In this document: in pieces, positions 1 to 7,990 of the stretch
Layout: every line of letters starts with the position of its first letter
How positions within the stretch are numbered: the stretch's first letter is position 1
NCBI RefSeq assembly: GCF_000300255.2
Contig: NC_020913.1
Span: 556,692-620,691, forward strand
Source of the DNA: Candidatus Methanomethylophilus alvi Mx1201
Lineage (GTDB): Archaea; Thermoplasmatota; Thermoplasmata; Methanomassiliicoccales; Methanomethylophilaceae
Reading direction: 5' to 3'
DNA: 64,000 nt
The notes under the pieces: generated by a model
The model's input: only the letters and a program-made list of their open reading frames with translations
Database searches by the model: none
Told to the model about the DNA's origin: nothing
Position numbers and translations under genes: made by a program

Positions 1-1052
1 ATGAAGTCCTGGTACTCCCTGAGTTTCCTGAGGCCGTCGAGCATGGCCGGGTGGGCCCTGCATCTGACCTCCGCCAACTCCCAGAGGCGTCCTTCGCGGA
101 GGTACCTCTTCACCAGGGAAAGCTCCTGTTTGATCTGATACAGGTTGTGTCTCGCGATGATCCTTATCCTCTCGTTCTTCTCGGTCTTCTTCAGGGTCTC
201 GAGGGTCATGCCGCGGCATGCGGGGCAGTTGCAGTCGAGGGACTGCATATCCTGGAGTCTGAACGTCCCGTCGATGAACATCATCCTGTCGTCCTTGGCG
301 AACTTGGCGTACGATGCGGAGTCGAAGAGGTCGCATCCCATGAGGGTCGCGAAGGCGAGGATCATCGGGTGTCCCGCTCCGAACAGGTGGACCGGACGGT
401 TGGGGTTGAGCCCCATCTTGGATGATACGATGACGTCGACCAGCTCCGAGTAGCGGTACTGCTCCATCAGGGGGACGACACCACCTATCGGATGGACGTC
501 GATATCCATCTCGGCGAGTTTCCTGGCACAGTCCTCCCTGAGGTCGGGGAAGACGGATCCCTGGATGACCCCGTTGATCATCATCTCCCCCTTCAGGGAG
601 ACGGCCTCCTCGGTCCTTTTGAGGGTCTCCACTATGGATTCGGCGGTCTGTTCCTTGGTCCAGAACGGCTCGGTGAATATGTCGAGGACGGTACCTATAT
701 CGGTGCCTATCGATCTCTGGAACTCCACGATCTCCTTGTTGGTGAGCTCCACCTCCCCGTACATGTGGCTTTGGAAGGTTCCGGAATCCGTCATTATGAT
801 CCCAGGATAATCCAGCATCTCGTGGAGACCTTTGGATTGGGCCTCCTCCTTCAGTGCGGGTGTGTTCTTGATGATGTACGAGTTGGTGATCATCGCACCG
901 AAGCCGAACTCGTCGTAGAGTTCCCTGGGTGTGACGGTCTTGATCTTGGGATTGATGACGGGAAGCAGGGCGGGCGTCTCGATGGTGCGCCCGGACGTGG
1001 TGGTGAACTTGCCTATGCGGGCCATCCCGTCTCTTTTGGTGATCTCAAACAT
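1..1052 (-). CDS. tgtA: Archaeosine tRNA-guanine transglycosylase, 3' end outside window
   Basis: Exchanges guanine 15 in the D-loop of archaeal tRNAs for the preQ0 base, the first committed step of archaeosine formation. About 350 N-terminal residues are visible from ATG 1052. They include MTDSGTFQ near residue 88 (active-site Asp of the TGT fold), the DLFDSASY segment near residue 241 (nucleophile Asp in archaeal enzymes), and a CxCxxC zinc motif near residues 272-277. The C-terminal region, with any PUA domain, lies beyond base 1. Calling it archaeal TGT rather than bacterial queuine TGT rests on the DSGTFQ and DSASY forms. It is the first gene of a minus-strand run, with an AT-rich promoter around 1070-1080. 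Confidence 0.93.
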   Translation of the reverse strand, partial: MFEITKRDGMARIGKFTTTSGRTIETPALLPVINPKIKTVTPRELYDEFGFGAMITNSYIIKNTPALKEEAQSKGLHEMLDYPGIIMTDSGTFQSHMYGEVELTNKEIVEFQRSIGTDIGTVLDIFTEPFWTKEQTAESIVETLKRTEEAVSLKGEMMINGVIQGSVFPDLREDCARKLAEMDIDVHPIGGVVPLMEQYRYSELVDVIVSSKMGLNPNRPVHLFGAGHPMILAFATLMGCDLFDSASYAKFAKDDRMMFIDGTFRLQDMQSLDCNCPACRGMTLETLKKTEKNERIRIIARHNLYQIKQELSLVKRYLREGRLWELAEVRCRAHPAMLDGLRKLREYQDF

Positions 1053-1131
1053 TGTGTCGGGGATTGGCGTCCGCCTTATAAATGAATGGTAGCCGCCGAC
1101 ATGTCGGCGGCCCCGTATCGGAGAAGGCAGG

Positions 1132-1554
1132 TCATTCCTGGTCCATCTGGGTCCTGAGCTCCTTGATGCGGAGCTTCTCCGAGTCGGCGAAAGCCTTGGA
1201 GAGGACGTTCTTCATCAGTATGTCGGAGATGTCCTCGATGAAATCGGTGTTCCAGTCCTCGGGGGCCCTCTCGAACTTGATTATGGGATATACCTCCGCA
1301 TCGCCCTGGAGTTCCGGTTTCCTGATCTCCAGACCGTCGAGGATCTGGGCGGCGGTCCTTCCGTTGACGACCACGTCGTTCTTCCCGTCCCTCTGTACGG
1401 ACTCGAACTTGGTGGACACCCCGGCGAATTTCATCTCCATCACGAGATGTTCCATATACTCCTCCATCTCCTTGATGCTCTTCCTTCTGATCTCCGTTCC
1501 CGCCGGAGGGACAGGCTCCCCGGAGTGATAGTAGACGATGTCGACCTGTGCCAT
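1132..1554 (-). CDS. Conserved hypothetical protein, 140 aa
   Basis: I do not recognise the family with certainty. The protein is soluble and acidic, with no signal peptide or membrane segment. Residues 25-75 show an alpha-beta pattern ending in a VVVNGRTAAQIL stretch. This loosely recalls DUF2703 or thioredoxin-like proteins, where an NGR segment precedes the last strand, but the redox cysteines are absent. Start ATG 1554 follows a short AT-rich promoter (TTTTTAAGCC on the minus strand). It ends with TGA about 80 bases before tgtA. Function is unassigned. Confidence 0.7.
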   Translation of the reverse strand: MAQVDIVYYHSGEPVPPAGTEIRRKSIKEMEEYMEHLVMEMKFAGVSTKFESVQRDGKNDVVVNGRTAAQILDGLEIRKPELQGDAEVYPIIKFERAPEDWNTDFIEDISDILMKNVLSKAFADSEKLRIKELRTQMDQE

Positions 1555-1614
1555 ATGCCTACTAATCGCGAACCGGCTTAAAAAGGAGATTGTGACGCCG
1601 CCGCGCAGTTGTTG

Positions 1615-2949
1615 TCAATCCATGGCGGAGAGCAGCTCGAGGGCGCGCCCGTCACCCTGGTCTGCGGCCATCCTCAGATATCTGGCGGCCTCCGTATCGT
1701 CCTTTCTCTTGAGCAGAAGCTTACCCACGGCGAACTGGGCCCCTGCGTGTCCGAGGTCCGCGGACGCCTTTATGGTGGAAAGTGCCAGATCGTAGGATCT
1801 TTCCGTACCTATGCCGTCGGCGTACATGGATCCGAGGGCGAAGAGTGCGTCCGACTTGGCATCGTCGTCGCATTCCGATCCCGATGCCTTCCTGTAGAAC
1901 TCGAAGGCGAGGTTATCCGACCTATCGAGGCCGGTCCCGCTCTCGTAGAGATATGCCAGATTGTAGGCGCAGGGACCGTTCCCCTTGTCCGCACCCCATC
2001 TGTACCATTTTGCGGCCGTCCTCGGGGACTTCTCGGTACAGTATCCGTTCTCGTAGATCTGCCCCAACACGTACATGGCCGTGGTGTTCCCGGCCTTGGC
2101 GGACTGCTCGAGCCAATACATGGCGGTGGCCACGGAGTTCCCGGTACGTACCCCGTCGAGGTAGGCCAGCCCATACAGGAGCTGTCTGCCCGGGTCGTCG
2201 GTCTTCTTAAGGGAGGGCATGTAGCTCTCGTCGGGTTCGGCCTCCCTCTCGAGTTCCGCCATCGCATATCTGTCCCCCCATCTGGCGGCCTCCAGATAGA
2301 GGTGTCTTGCCACGGTCTCGGACCGGTCCACCCCCAGTCCGAAGAGGTATAATCCCGCGAGGAACCTCTTGGCGGCGGTGTTCCCCTGTTTGGCCGCTTT
2401 CTTGAAGAGGACGGACGCCGTCTCGCACGAGCGTTTGACCTCCAGTCCCTTCTCGTACATCCTTCCCAGATTGGTCTGCGCAGAGGCGTTGCCGCCGAGG
2501 TTCCCTTTCTGGAACCATGTCACCGCCGCATGGTCGCTGTGTTCGGCCCCGGTCGGATCCATGTATATGAGACCCAGATTGGATTGGGCGCGTGCGTTCC
2601 CGGCTATGGCCGCCTTCTCGTACATCTCTATCGCATACGAACGGGACCTTTTGACGCCCAGACCCGATTCGTAGAGGAAAGCGAGTGAGCACATCCCGTC
2701 GAGGTCGTCGTTCTCCGCGGCCTTCTCATACCATTTGGCGGCCTCGCGGTAGGATTGCTGGATCCCGTGTCCGCTCTCATACATCGTCCCCAGGAGGTAT
2801 TGGGCGCGGGCATACCCTTTGGAAGCGGCCTTGCGGTAGAGGGAGAAGGCGGTGGTGAAGGACTGCTCCACCGTGTTGCCGATACGGTACTCGTCAGCCT
2901 GACGGACCATCTCCTCCGGACCTTTCGCCTTGGGGGGACGGGAGAACAT
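1615..2949 (-). CDS. Sel1-like repeat (SLR/TPR-like) protein
   Basis: This 444-aa protein consists almost entirely of about ten Sel1-like repeats of roughly 36 residues. The recurring pattern is A-x-x-x-L-G-x-x-Y-x-x-G-x-G-x-x-x-S followed by A-x-x-W-Y-x-x-A-A. Such alpha-solenoids are protein-protein interaction scaffolds. No signal peptide or catalytic domain is visible, so it is probably cytoplasmic. A less regular stretch of about 20 residues (EREAEPDESY onward) interrupts the array near the middle. Start ATG 2949 is preceded by an AT-rich segment. Partners cannot be deduced from the neighbours. Confidence 0.88.
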   Translation of the reverse strand: MFSRPPKAKGPEEMVRQADEYRIGNTVEQSFTTAFSLYRKAASKGYARAQYLLGTMYESGHGIQQSYREAAKWYEKAAENDDLDGMCSLAFLYESGLGVKRSRSYAIEMYEKAAIAGNARAQSNLGLIYMDPTGAEHSDHAAVTWFQKGNLGGNASAQTNLGRMYEKGLEVKRSCETASVLFKKAAKQGNTAAKRFLAGLYLFGLGVDRSETVARHLYLEAARWGDRYAMAELEREAEPDESYMPSLKKTDDPGRQLLYGLAYLDGVRTGNSVATAMYWLEQSAKAGNTTAMYVLGQIYENGYCTEKSPRTAAKWYRWGADKGNGPCAYNLAYLYESGTGLDRSDNLAFEFYRKASGSECDDDAKSDALFALGSMYADGIGTERSYDLALSTIKASADLGHAGAQFAVGKLLLKRKDDTEAARYLRMAADQGDGRALELLSAMD

Positions 2950-3060
2950 GCATCACCGTATAATTCGGAGGTATATAGCGATTGGTCGTATCGGACCTTA
3001 TTATGGAGATACGGTGTGCGCGACGCCATCATTTATAAGTGAGGTGTCAATCGAGGAGGC

Positions 3061-3435
3061 ATGTCCTTCTTCGACAGGGATTCGGAATACAAGGTCGTCA
3101 TCCTCATGAGACAGGATGTGAAGATGTCAAAGGGGAAGTCCGCCGCCCAGGCGTGCCATGCCGCGGTGGCATGCGCCCTTGCATCGAAGAAGAAGAATCC
3201 GTCCGCCTTCGCCGAATGGGACGGTTGCGGACAGAAGATCGCCGTTCTGAAGGTGGAGGGCGAGAGGGCCCTTTTCGAGTTCAAGGCCATCGCGGACCAG
3301 CAGGGCATAACAAACAGCATAGTTTGCGATGCCGGCAGGACGGAGGTGGATCCCGGGACCTACACATGTCTGGGAATCGGGCCGGAGAAGCAGTCCGTGA
3401 TCGACAAGATAACGGGCGATCTCAAGATGCTCTGA
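3061..3435 (+). CDS. pth2: Peptidyl-tRNA hydrolase type 2, copy 1
   Basis: Cleaves peptidyl-tRNA to recycle tRNA from stalled translation. The 124-aa length is normal for archaeal Pth2. The family core KVVILMRQDVKMSKGKSAAQ with the following ACHAAV helix is intact. The C-terminal half keeps DAGRTEVDPGTYTCLGIGP, the expected TQ/GT region in slightly changed form: the usual D-A-G-x-T-Q is here D-A-G-R-T-E. Start ATG 3061 has GAGGC directly upstream. A second paralog follows 59 bases downstream on the same strand, so the pair looks like a tandem duplication. Confidence 0.92.
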   Translation: MSFFDRDSEYKVVILMRQDVKMSKGKSAAQACHAAVACALASKKKNPSAFAEWDGCGQKIAVLKVEGERALFEFKAIADQQGITNSIVCDAGRTEVDPGTYTCLGIGPEKQSVIDKITGDLKML

Positions 3436-3494
3436 TATTAACCTATTACATGTAGTACGCCGGTTCTTAATCCTTTGACGGCGAAGACCTGTTC

Positions 3495-3869
3495 ATGACA
3501 CAGATAGATGTCACGGAAGTCATGAAACTGGTCGTCGTCATGAGGCACGACCTGGGTATGTCCAAGGGGAAGATCGCCTCCCAGGCTTGCCATGCCGCGG
3601 TGGCGTGCGCACTGGATGCGGAGAAGAACTGTCCCGAGGCGTTCGCCAAATGGGAGGCGTGCGGTCGGAGGGTGGTGATTCTGAGGGCGGACAGCCTGGG
3701 TGAGTTGGAGGACGTTCTGAAACGTGCCCCCGGCAAGGGCGTGTTCGCCTCCCTCATGGTCGATGCGGGACTTACCCAGGTCGCACCCATGACCCCTACA
3801 TGCGTAGGTCTGGGGCCGGATACGGACATGGCCATCGACGAGGTGACGGAGGGACTCAGACTCTTCTGA
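3495..3869 (+). CDS. pth2: Peptidyl-tRNA hydrolase type 2, copy 2
   Basis: A second 124-aa Pth2 with the conserved KLVVVMRHDLGMSKGKIASQ core and an ACHAAVACAL helix nearly identical to that of copy 1. It keeps the canonical DAGLTQVAPMTPTCVGLGP active-site region. It is therefore the more family-typical copy, while copy 1 has Glu in place of the Gln. Its last 14 bases overlap the end of the convergent tenI gene. Which copy provides the housekeeping activity cannot be decided from sequence alone. Confidence 0.93.
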   Translation: MTQIDVTEVMKLVVVMRHDLGMSKGKIASQACHAAVACALDAEKNCPEAFAKWEACGRRVVILRADSLGELEDVLKRAPGKGVFASLMVDAGLTQVAPMTPTCVGLGPDTDMAIDEVTEGLRLF

Positions 3870-4440
3870 CGGCCTCGATGACGGCGGCCGGGTCCGGTGC
3901 CGCCATGAGCCCGGACATCATGCAGATCCCGGCCGCACCGGCGTCGGATGCCGCGGAAGCGTTCTCCGGACACATGCCGCCGATCGCATATACTGGCACA
4001 TCGGATTTACAGCATATGCGGGAGAGTTCCTCCAAGCCTGCTGCCGGTTTCCCGGGCTTACAGGACGTCTCGAAGACGTTGCCGAATATTATGAATCCGG
4101 CACCCAGGTTCTCGGCCACGTCGACCTCCCCGACGGAATGCACGGATACCCCTACTTTGGGGAAATCCAGCCTTCCGCTCTCGGTTATGCTGGGGAACGA
4201 CACCCATACGGTGCCCACACCCAGGTCCCTCGCAATGTCGGTGAACCCGTTGATGCAGAACTCCGTCTCATATCTGGCACATATCCTTCTTATGCTGTCG
4301 GCCAGTGCGAGGTAGTCTTCAGGGGGCATGTCCTTCTCGCGTAGGACGACCATGTCGACCCCCGCTTTGCAGATGAGTTCTACCTGTTCTTCCAGCGGCC
4401 TTATGCAGTTCTTCCTGTCTGTAACTGAGATGATCTTCAT
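3856..4440 (-). CDS. tenI: Thiazole tautomerase TenI (ThiE paralog)
   Basis: A 194-aa TIM-barrel protein of the ThiE/TenI superfamily. The call as TenI, which aromatises the thiazole phosphate product of ThiG, rests on the SVHS motif with its catalytic His and on GNVFETSCKPGKPAAGL, closely matching the TenI form GxVFET. It lacks the ThiE residues for HMP-PP binding that the 212-aa paralog upstream retains (QLRMKDAD, VNDRIDIA, GQTDIP). It is the last gene of the thiamine operon. Its ATG overlaps the thiH stop by 4 bases (ATGA) and it converges with pth2. A residual TMP-synthase activity cannot be excluded. Confidence 0.82.
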   Translation of the reverse strand: MKIISVTDRKNCIRPLEEQVELICKAGVDMVVLREKDMPPEDYLALADSIRRICARYETEFCINGFTDIARDLGVGTVWVSFPSITESGRLDFPKVGVSVHSVGEVDVAENLGAGFIIFGNVFETSCKPGKPAAGLEELSRICCKSDVPVYAIGGMCPENASAASDAGAAGICMMSGLMAAPDPAAVIEAVRRV

Positions 4441-5612
4441 CGGTCCGATCTCACGTAGTCGTTGAATACGGGCTGCAGCCCCATCCTTTTGAGGGTCTCG
4501 CGTACTTCGTCCACACCTCTCGTGTCGGAGAGGTCGAACTGTCCGTCTCCCTGGTCCTTGACGTCGCTGTGCCCGCCTATGCGAACGGACGTCCCTGCTG
4601 AAATCTTTGTTGCGCATATGTTCACTATTCCGTCGCGGAAGCGAGGTACCTCCCTGGTGGATATGGTCTCGCCGGCGAACGGCATGAACAGCCTGTAGGC
4701 CATGGCGACCTGCAGCAGGTCCCTCTCGCCGACGGAGGTGTCGTCCTCCTTGTGGCTGCTGCAGGGTCTCAGTCTGGGGAGGGAGTAGGATATCTCCGCC
4801 CAAGGATACTTCCTCTGCAGCAGATATCCGTGCATTCCGCAGCTGAATGCGTCCTTCCTCCAATCCTCGCGAAGACCCAGAAGGGCTCCGAAGGCCACCC
4901 CTCTCATGCCTCCAATGAGGGCCCTCTCCTGGGCGTTGATGCGGTATGAGAAGATCCTCTTGGCCCCTCCTTTGTGGAGCTGTTCGTATCTGACGGGGTC
5001 GTAGGTCTCCTGGAAGACGGTCACGTAATCCGCCCCGCATTCGTGCATGTATCCGTACTCGTCGCTGTTGAGGGGGTACACCTCCAATCCGATCGACGAG
5101 AAGTGCTTCTTCGCGGTGCGGATGCACATGGCGATGTATTCCGGGTCCGAATACGTCCTCGACTCCCCGGTCAGGATCAGTATGTCGGTGAGGCCGGTGG
5201 AAGCGATGTTGGACATCTCGACCTCCACCTCCTCCGGGGTCAGCCTCGCCCTCTTGATGACGTTGTCGTGGTTGAACCCGCAGTATACGCAGCGGTTGTC
5301 GCAGTAGTTGGAGCAGTAGATGGGTGTGAACATGCACACGGTGTTCCCGAAATGCTCCCTGGTGAGCCTCTGCGCCTTCTTGGCCATCATCTCCAGGTAG
5401 GGTGCGGCCGCGGGGGAGAGCAGGGCGCCGAAGTCGTACGGGTCGAGACGGTCCTTGGATATGGCCCTCAGGACGTCGGCAGATGTGTAGGAAGAGGGGT
5501 CGAAGCCCTTCTCGGCCTCCAATATCTCATCCATGACGGAACTGTCTATGGCCTCCATGTGGGGCATGTACGCGCAGGCGTCGGTAGGCGCCCTGTACGG
5601 CATATCACTCAC
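4437..5612 (-). CDS. thiH: 2-iminoacetate synthase ThiH (radical SAM)
   Basis: Radical SAM enzyme that cleaves tyrosine to dehydroglycine and p-cresol, giving the glycine-derived part of the thiazole under anaerobic conditions. The 391-aa length fits the family. The [4Fe-4S] motif C104-x3-C108-x2-C111 lies in the stretch CDNRCVYCGFNHDN. The C-terminal BATS-like region carries the SLPRLRPC and ATKISAGTSVRIGG segments typical of ThiH. It overlaps the end of thiG by 8 bases and tenI by 4, so it is translationally coupled within the operon. Use of ThiH rather than oxygen-dependent ThiO agrees with an anaerobic host. Confidence 0.93.
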   Translation of the reverse strand: MSDMPYRAPTDACAYMPHMEAIDSSVMDEILEAEKGFDPSSYTSADVLRAISKDRLDPYDFGALLSPAAAPYLEMMAKKAQRLTREHFGNTVCMFTPIYCSNYCDNRCVYCGFNHDNVIKRARLTPEEVEVEMSNIASTGLTDILILTGESRTYSDPEYIAMCIRTAKKHFSSIGLEVYPLNSDEYGYMHECGADYVTVFQETYDPVRYEQLHKGGAKRIFSYRINAQERALIGGMRGVAFGALLGLREDWRKDAFSCGMHGYLLQRKYPWAEISYSLPRLRPCSSHKEDDTSVGERDLLQVAMAYRLFMPFAGETISTREVPRFRDGIVNICATKISAGTSVRIGGHSDVKDQGDGQFDLSDTRGVDEVRETLKRMGLQPVFNDYVRSDR

Positions 5613-6372
5613 CCAGGAATCCGGTCAGGGGGCTGGAGGCCTCTCCGCGGTCTTTCAGGACCCTCCCGGGACCCGCGAGGTAGGCCTTCCTCCCGGCCTC
5701 TATGGCCATTTTGAACGCCTCGGCCATGGCCGGGACGTCGGAGGCGGTGGCTATGGCGGTGTTGGCCATGACCGCGGCACATCCCATCTCCATCGCTTCG
5801 CATGCCTGGGACGGACGTCCGATCCCGGCATCCACGATTATCGGGAGGTCGATCTCGTCCACCATCATCTTTATGAAATCCCTGGTGAGGAGACCCCTGT
5901 TGCTCCCGATGGGGGCCGCGAGGGGCATTATGGCGGCCGCCCCCGCATCGGCCATGCTCCTGGCCGCCGTGAGGTCGGGCATCATGTAGGGGAGGGCGGT
6001 GAATCCGTCGTCCGTGAGCAGTTCCACCGCTTTTATCGTCTCGGCGTTGTCGGGAAGGAGATACCTCGTGTCGCGGACTATCTCGATCTTTATCATGTCC
6101 CCGCATCCGAGCTCCCTCGCCAGTTGGGCGATGGTCAGGGCCTCCTCGGCGTTCCTCGCCCCGGACGTGTTGGGCAGGAGCGTGACCCCTTCCGGCATGT
6201 AGTCGAGGACGTTCTCCTGTCCGCCGCTGTTGACGCGGCGGACGGCGAGGGTGGCTATCTCCACCCCTCCCTTCTCGATGACCTTGCGGGTCATGTCCAG
6301 GGAGAATTTTCCGGATCCGAGGATGAATCTCGATCCGAAGTGTCTGTTACCGATTATCAGGTCGTCTGACAT
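5605..6372 (-). CDS. thiG: Thiazole synthase ThiG
   Basis: Condenses 1-deoxy-D-xylulose 5-phosphate, dehydroglycine and ThiS-thiocarboxylate into the thiazole phosphate. The 255-aa length is standard. The Schiff-base lysine is K95 in GDMIKIEIV. The phosphate-binding DAGIGRPSQACEAMEMGC region and the NTAIATA segment are intact. It lies 3 bases after thiF and overlaps thiH by 8. ThiG is a bacterial enzyme. Archaea more usually make the thiazole with a Thi4-type enzyme, so this gene supports acquisition of the whole branch from bacteria. Confidence 0.95.
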   Translation of the reverse strand: MSDDLIIGNRHFGSRFILGSGKFSLDMTRKVIEKGGVEIATLAVRRVNSGGQENVLDYMPEGVTLLPNTSGARNAEEALTIAQLARELGCGDMIKIEIVRDTRYLLPDNAETIKAVELLTDDGFTALPYMMPDLTAARSMADAGAAAIMPLAAPIGSNRGLLTRDFIKMMVDEIDLPIIVDAGIGRPSQACEAMEMGCAAVMANTAIATASDVPAMAEAFKMAIEAGRKAYLAGPGRVLKDRGEASSPLTGFLGE

Positions 6373-6375
6373 TGT

Positions 6376-7161
6376 TCAATCCTTCTTGTCCGTTAGTGTC
6401 CTTATGACCGCATTGGCCATATGTCCGGCGCATACGTTCACGCGGGGTGCCATCAGGTGCGGGGGGATGTTCCCGTCCTCCTTGCCGTCACCGCACAGGA
6501 CCACATGACCCAGCACCGTCTTGGTGGTTATCGAGTTGGCGTCTCCGGCACCGGCCATGCCGCTTCCGCTGACCAAGGGTATGTCGGGGAGCCTCTCCAT
6601 CATCGTCGATACGATCATGGCCTTCTGGTCGGCCGCGTCGAACGCCTCGCATACGACGTCGCACATCCCGAAGATCCCGGGGATGTTCTCCGGGGTCAGT
6701 CTGACGGTGTGTTTCTCTATCTCGGTGAAGGGGGACATCCTTTTCAGTATTTTCTCCGTGGCATCCGTCTTCGCAAGACCCAGGTCCTCCACGAAGTAGT
6801 TCTGGCGGTTGAGGTTGCTAAGGTCCACGCAGTCGAAATCCGCTATGACCAGCCTTCCCACCCCTGTACGTGCCAGCATGGCGGCTATGTTGGACCCAAG
6901 ACCGCCCAGTCCGGCTATGCCGACGCAGGCCCCCGACATATGGGATTCGACGTCTGGGTCATCGCGTTTCAGCATGGCGGCGCGCATGTCCTTCCCCTCT
7001 CCGAAGTATATGGTCATGCCTTCTTCGAGGATCGTGTCCGCGGGGACCTGCCTTCCGTCCGCCACGGCTATGCCGCGGTCCGGGTAGAGACGGTGTCCCA
7101 GTTCCCCTATTGTCTTGGAATCGGTGTCCGTGAGGACGCCGTTGACCGTTACCCTCATCAT
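6376..7161 (-). CDS. thiF: ThiS adenylyltransferase ThiF with N-terminal ThiS-like domain
   Basis: E1-like enzyme that adenylates the C-terminal glycine of ThiS before sulfur loading. Residues 1-57 form a ThiS-like ubiquitin-fold domain without the terminal GG. Residues 75-261 form the Rossmann E1 domain, with GxGGLGS at 84-90 and the conserved NLNRQ at 116-120. This architecture matches the family-2 ThiF proteins of clostridia-type anaerobes. Its ATG overlaps the thiS stop (ATGA), so carrier and activating enzyme are translationally coupled. No cysteine desulfurase to supply sulfur lies in the window. Confidence 0.9.
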   Translation of the reverse strand: MMRVTVNGVLTDTDSKTIGELGHRLYPDRGIAVADGRQVPADTILEEGMTIYFGEGKDMRAAMLKRDDPDVESHMSGACVGIAGLGGLGSNIAAMLARTGVGRLVIADFDCVDLSNLNRQNYFVEDLGLAKTDATEKILKRMSPFTEIEKHTVRLTPENIPGIFGMCDVVCEAFDAADQKAMIVSTMMERLPDIPLVSGSGMAGAGDANSITTKTVLGHVVLCGDGKEDGNIPPHLMAPRVNVCAGHMANAVIRTLTDKKD

Positions 7162-7352
7162 CCTCCGCCCACGAAACTGACTATCTCCATCGTGTCGCTT
7201 TCCTTGAGCGCGGTGGATTCCATCCTGTCCCTGGGGACGATCTTCCCGTTCAGGAGGACCGCCGTCTTGGGGATGTCGTATCCGTTATCGGAGAGCCACG
7301 AGGCGACGCTTTTCCCTTCCGGGTCCCCGACATCCTTCCCGTTGGCGATCAG
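7158..7352 (-). CDS. thiS: Sulfur carrier protein ThiS, predicted CTG start
   Basis: A 64-aa ubiquitin-fold carrier whose C-terminus ends in VSFVGGG, providing the diglycine that is adenylated by ThiF and loaded with sulfur. No ATG, GTG or TTG lies at a suitable place. The reading frame aligns with ThiS from the codon CTG at 7352 (CTG ATC GCC AAC GGG, giving the usual x-I-x-N-G-K start). That CTG overlaps the thiE stop as CTGA, in the same geometry as the ATGA overlaps elsewhere in the operon. AGGAGG lies 8 bases upstream, inside the thiE 3' end. The CTG start is inferred. Confidence 0.85.
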   Translation of the reverse strand: MIANGKDVGDPEGKSVASWLSDNGYDIPKTAVLLNGKIVPRDRMESTALKESDTMEIVSFVGGG

Positions 7353-7987
7353 AGGCGCATCCTCCTGTCGTTGAGGATCATGGTCTTCAGCTCGTGGGCG
7401 GCCCCCTTTATGTCGGGCTGTGCCATGATCGCCGATACGACCGCCGCCCCGTCGGCTCCCGCATGGATGACATCCAGTATGTTCCCTCTGTTGATCCCGC
7501 CTATGGCCACCAGGGGGACCTCGTCGCCGATCTCCCTCCTTATGTCGAATATGGCGTCGAGACCCAGGGCCTGTGCGGCATCCGGTTTGGTGGATGTGGT
7601 GAATATGGAGCCTACAGCTATGTAATCCGCACCGCCGTCCAAGGCCTCCCTCGCCTGCTCGGCGTTGTCCACGCTTATCCCTATGATCATGTCGTCGCCC
7701 ACGAGCCTTCTGGCCTCCCTCAGGGGGATATCGGTCTGTCCCAGATGGACGCCGTCGGCATGTGCCAGCATGGCTATGTCTATCCTGTCGTTGACGATGA
7801 AGAACCTGTTGTATTCGTTTGCGAGGGCCTCCATCTCCTTGGCGACCTCCAGCATCTCTCCGCCGTCCGCATCCTTCATCCTCAGCTGTACGACGTCCGC
7901 CCCGCCCTCGTAGCAGAGGCGCGCCGCATCCACCTCGGAGGTGTTTCCGAGCATCTTCCTGTCCGTTATCGCATACAGTTCGAACAT
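7349..7987 (-). CDS. thiE: Thiamine-phosphate synthase ThiE
   Basis: Joins HMP pyrophosphate to thiazole phosphate to give thiamine phosphate. This 212-aa copy has the canonical ThiE motifs: ITDRKM near the N-terminus, the VQLRMKDADG substrate loop, FFIVNDRIDIA, GVHLGQTDIP, IFTTSTK and AIGGIN. It starts 3 bases after thiM and overlaps thiS by 4. A ThiN domain with the same final activity is present in the thiD gene about 5 kb away, so TMP synthesis appears duplicated. Confidence 0.94.
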   Translation of the reverse strand: MFELYAITDRKMLGNTSEVDAARLCYEGGADVVQLRMKDADGGEMLEVAKEMEALANEYNRFFIVNDRIDIAMLAHADGVHLGQTDIPLREARRLVGDDMIIGISVDNAEQAREALDGGADYIAVGSIFTTSTKPDAAQALGLDAIFDIRREIGDEVPLVAIGGINRGNILDVIHAGADGAAVVSAIMAQPDIKGAAHELKTMILNDRRMRL

Positions 7988-7990
7988 GGT

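Noticed and set aside
1132-1554. DUF2703 assignment for the 140-aa protein
   Set aside because: Only a loose strand pattern with NGR is shared. The cysteines expected of that family are absent, so the function was left open.
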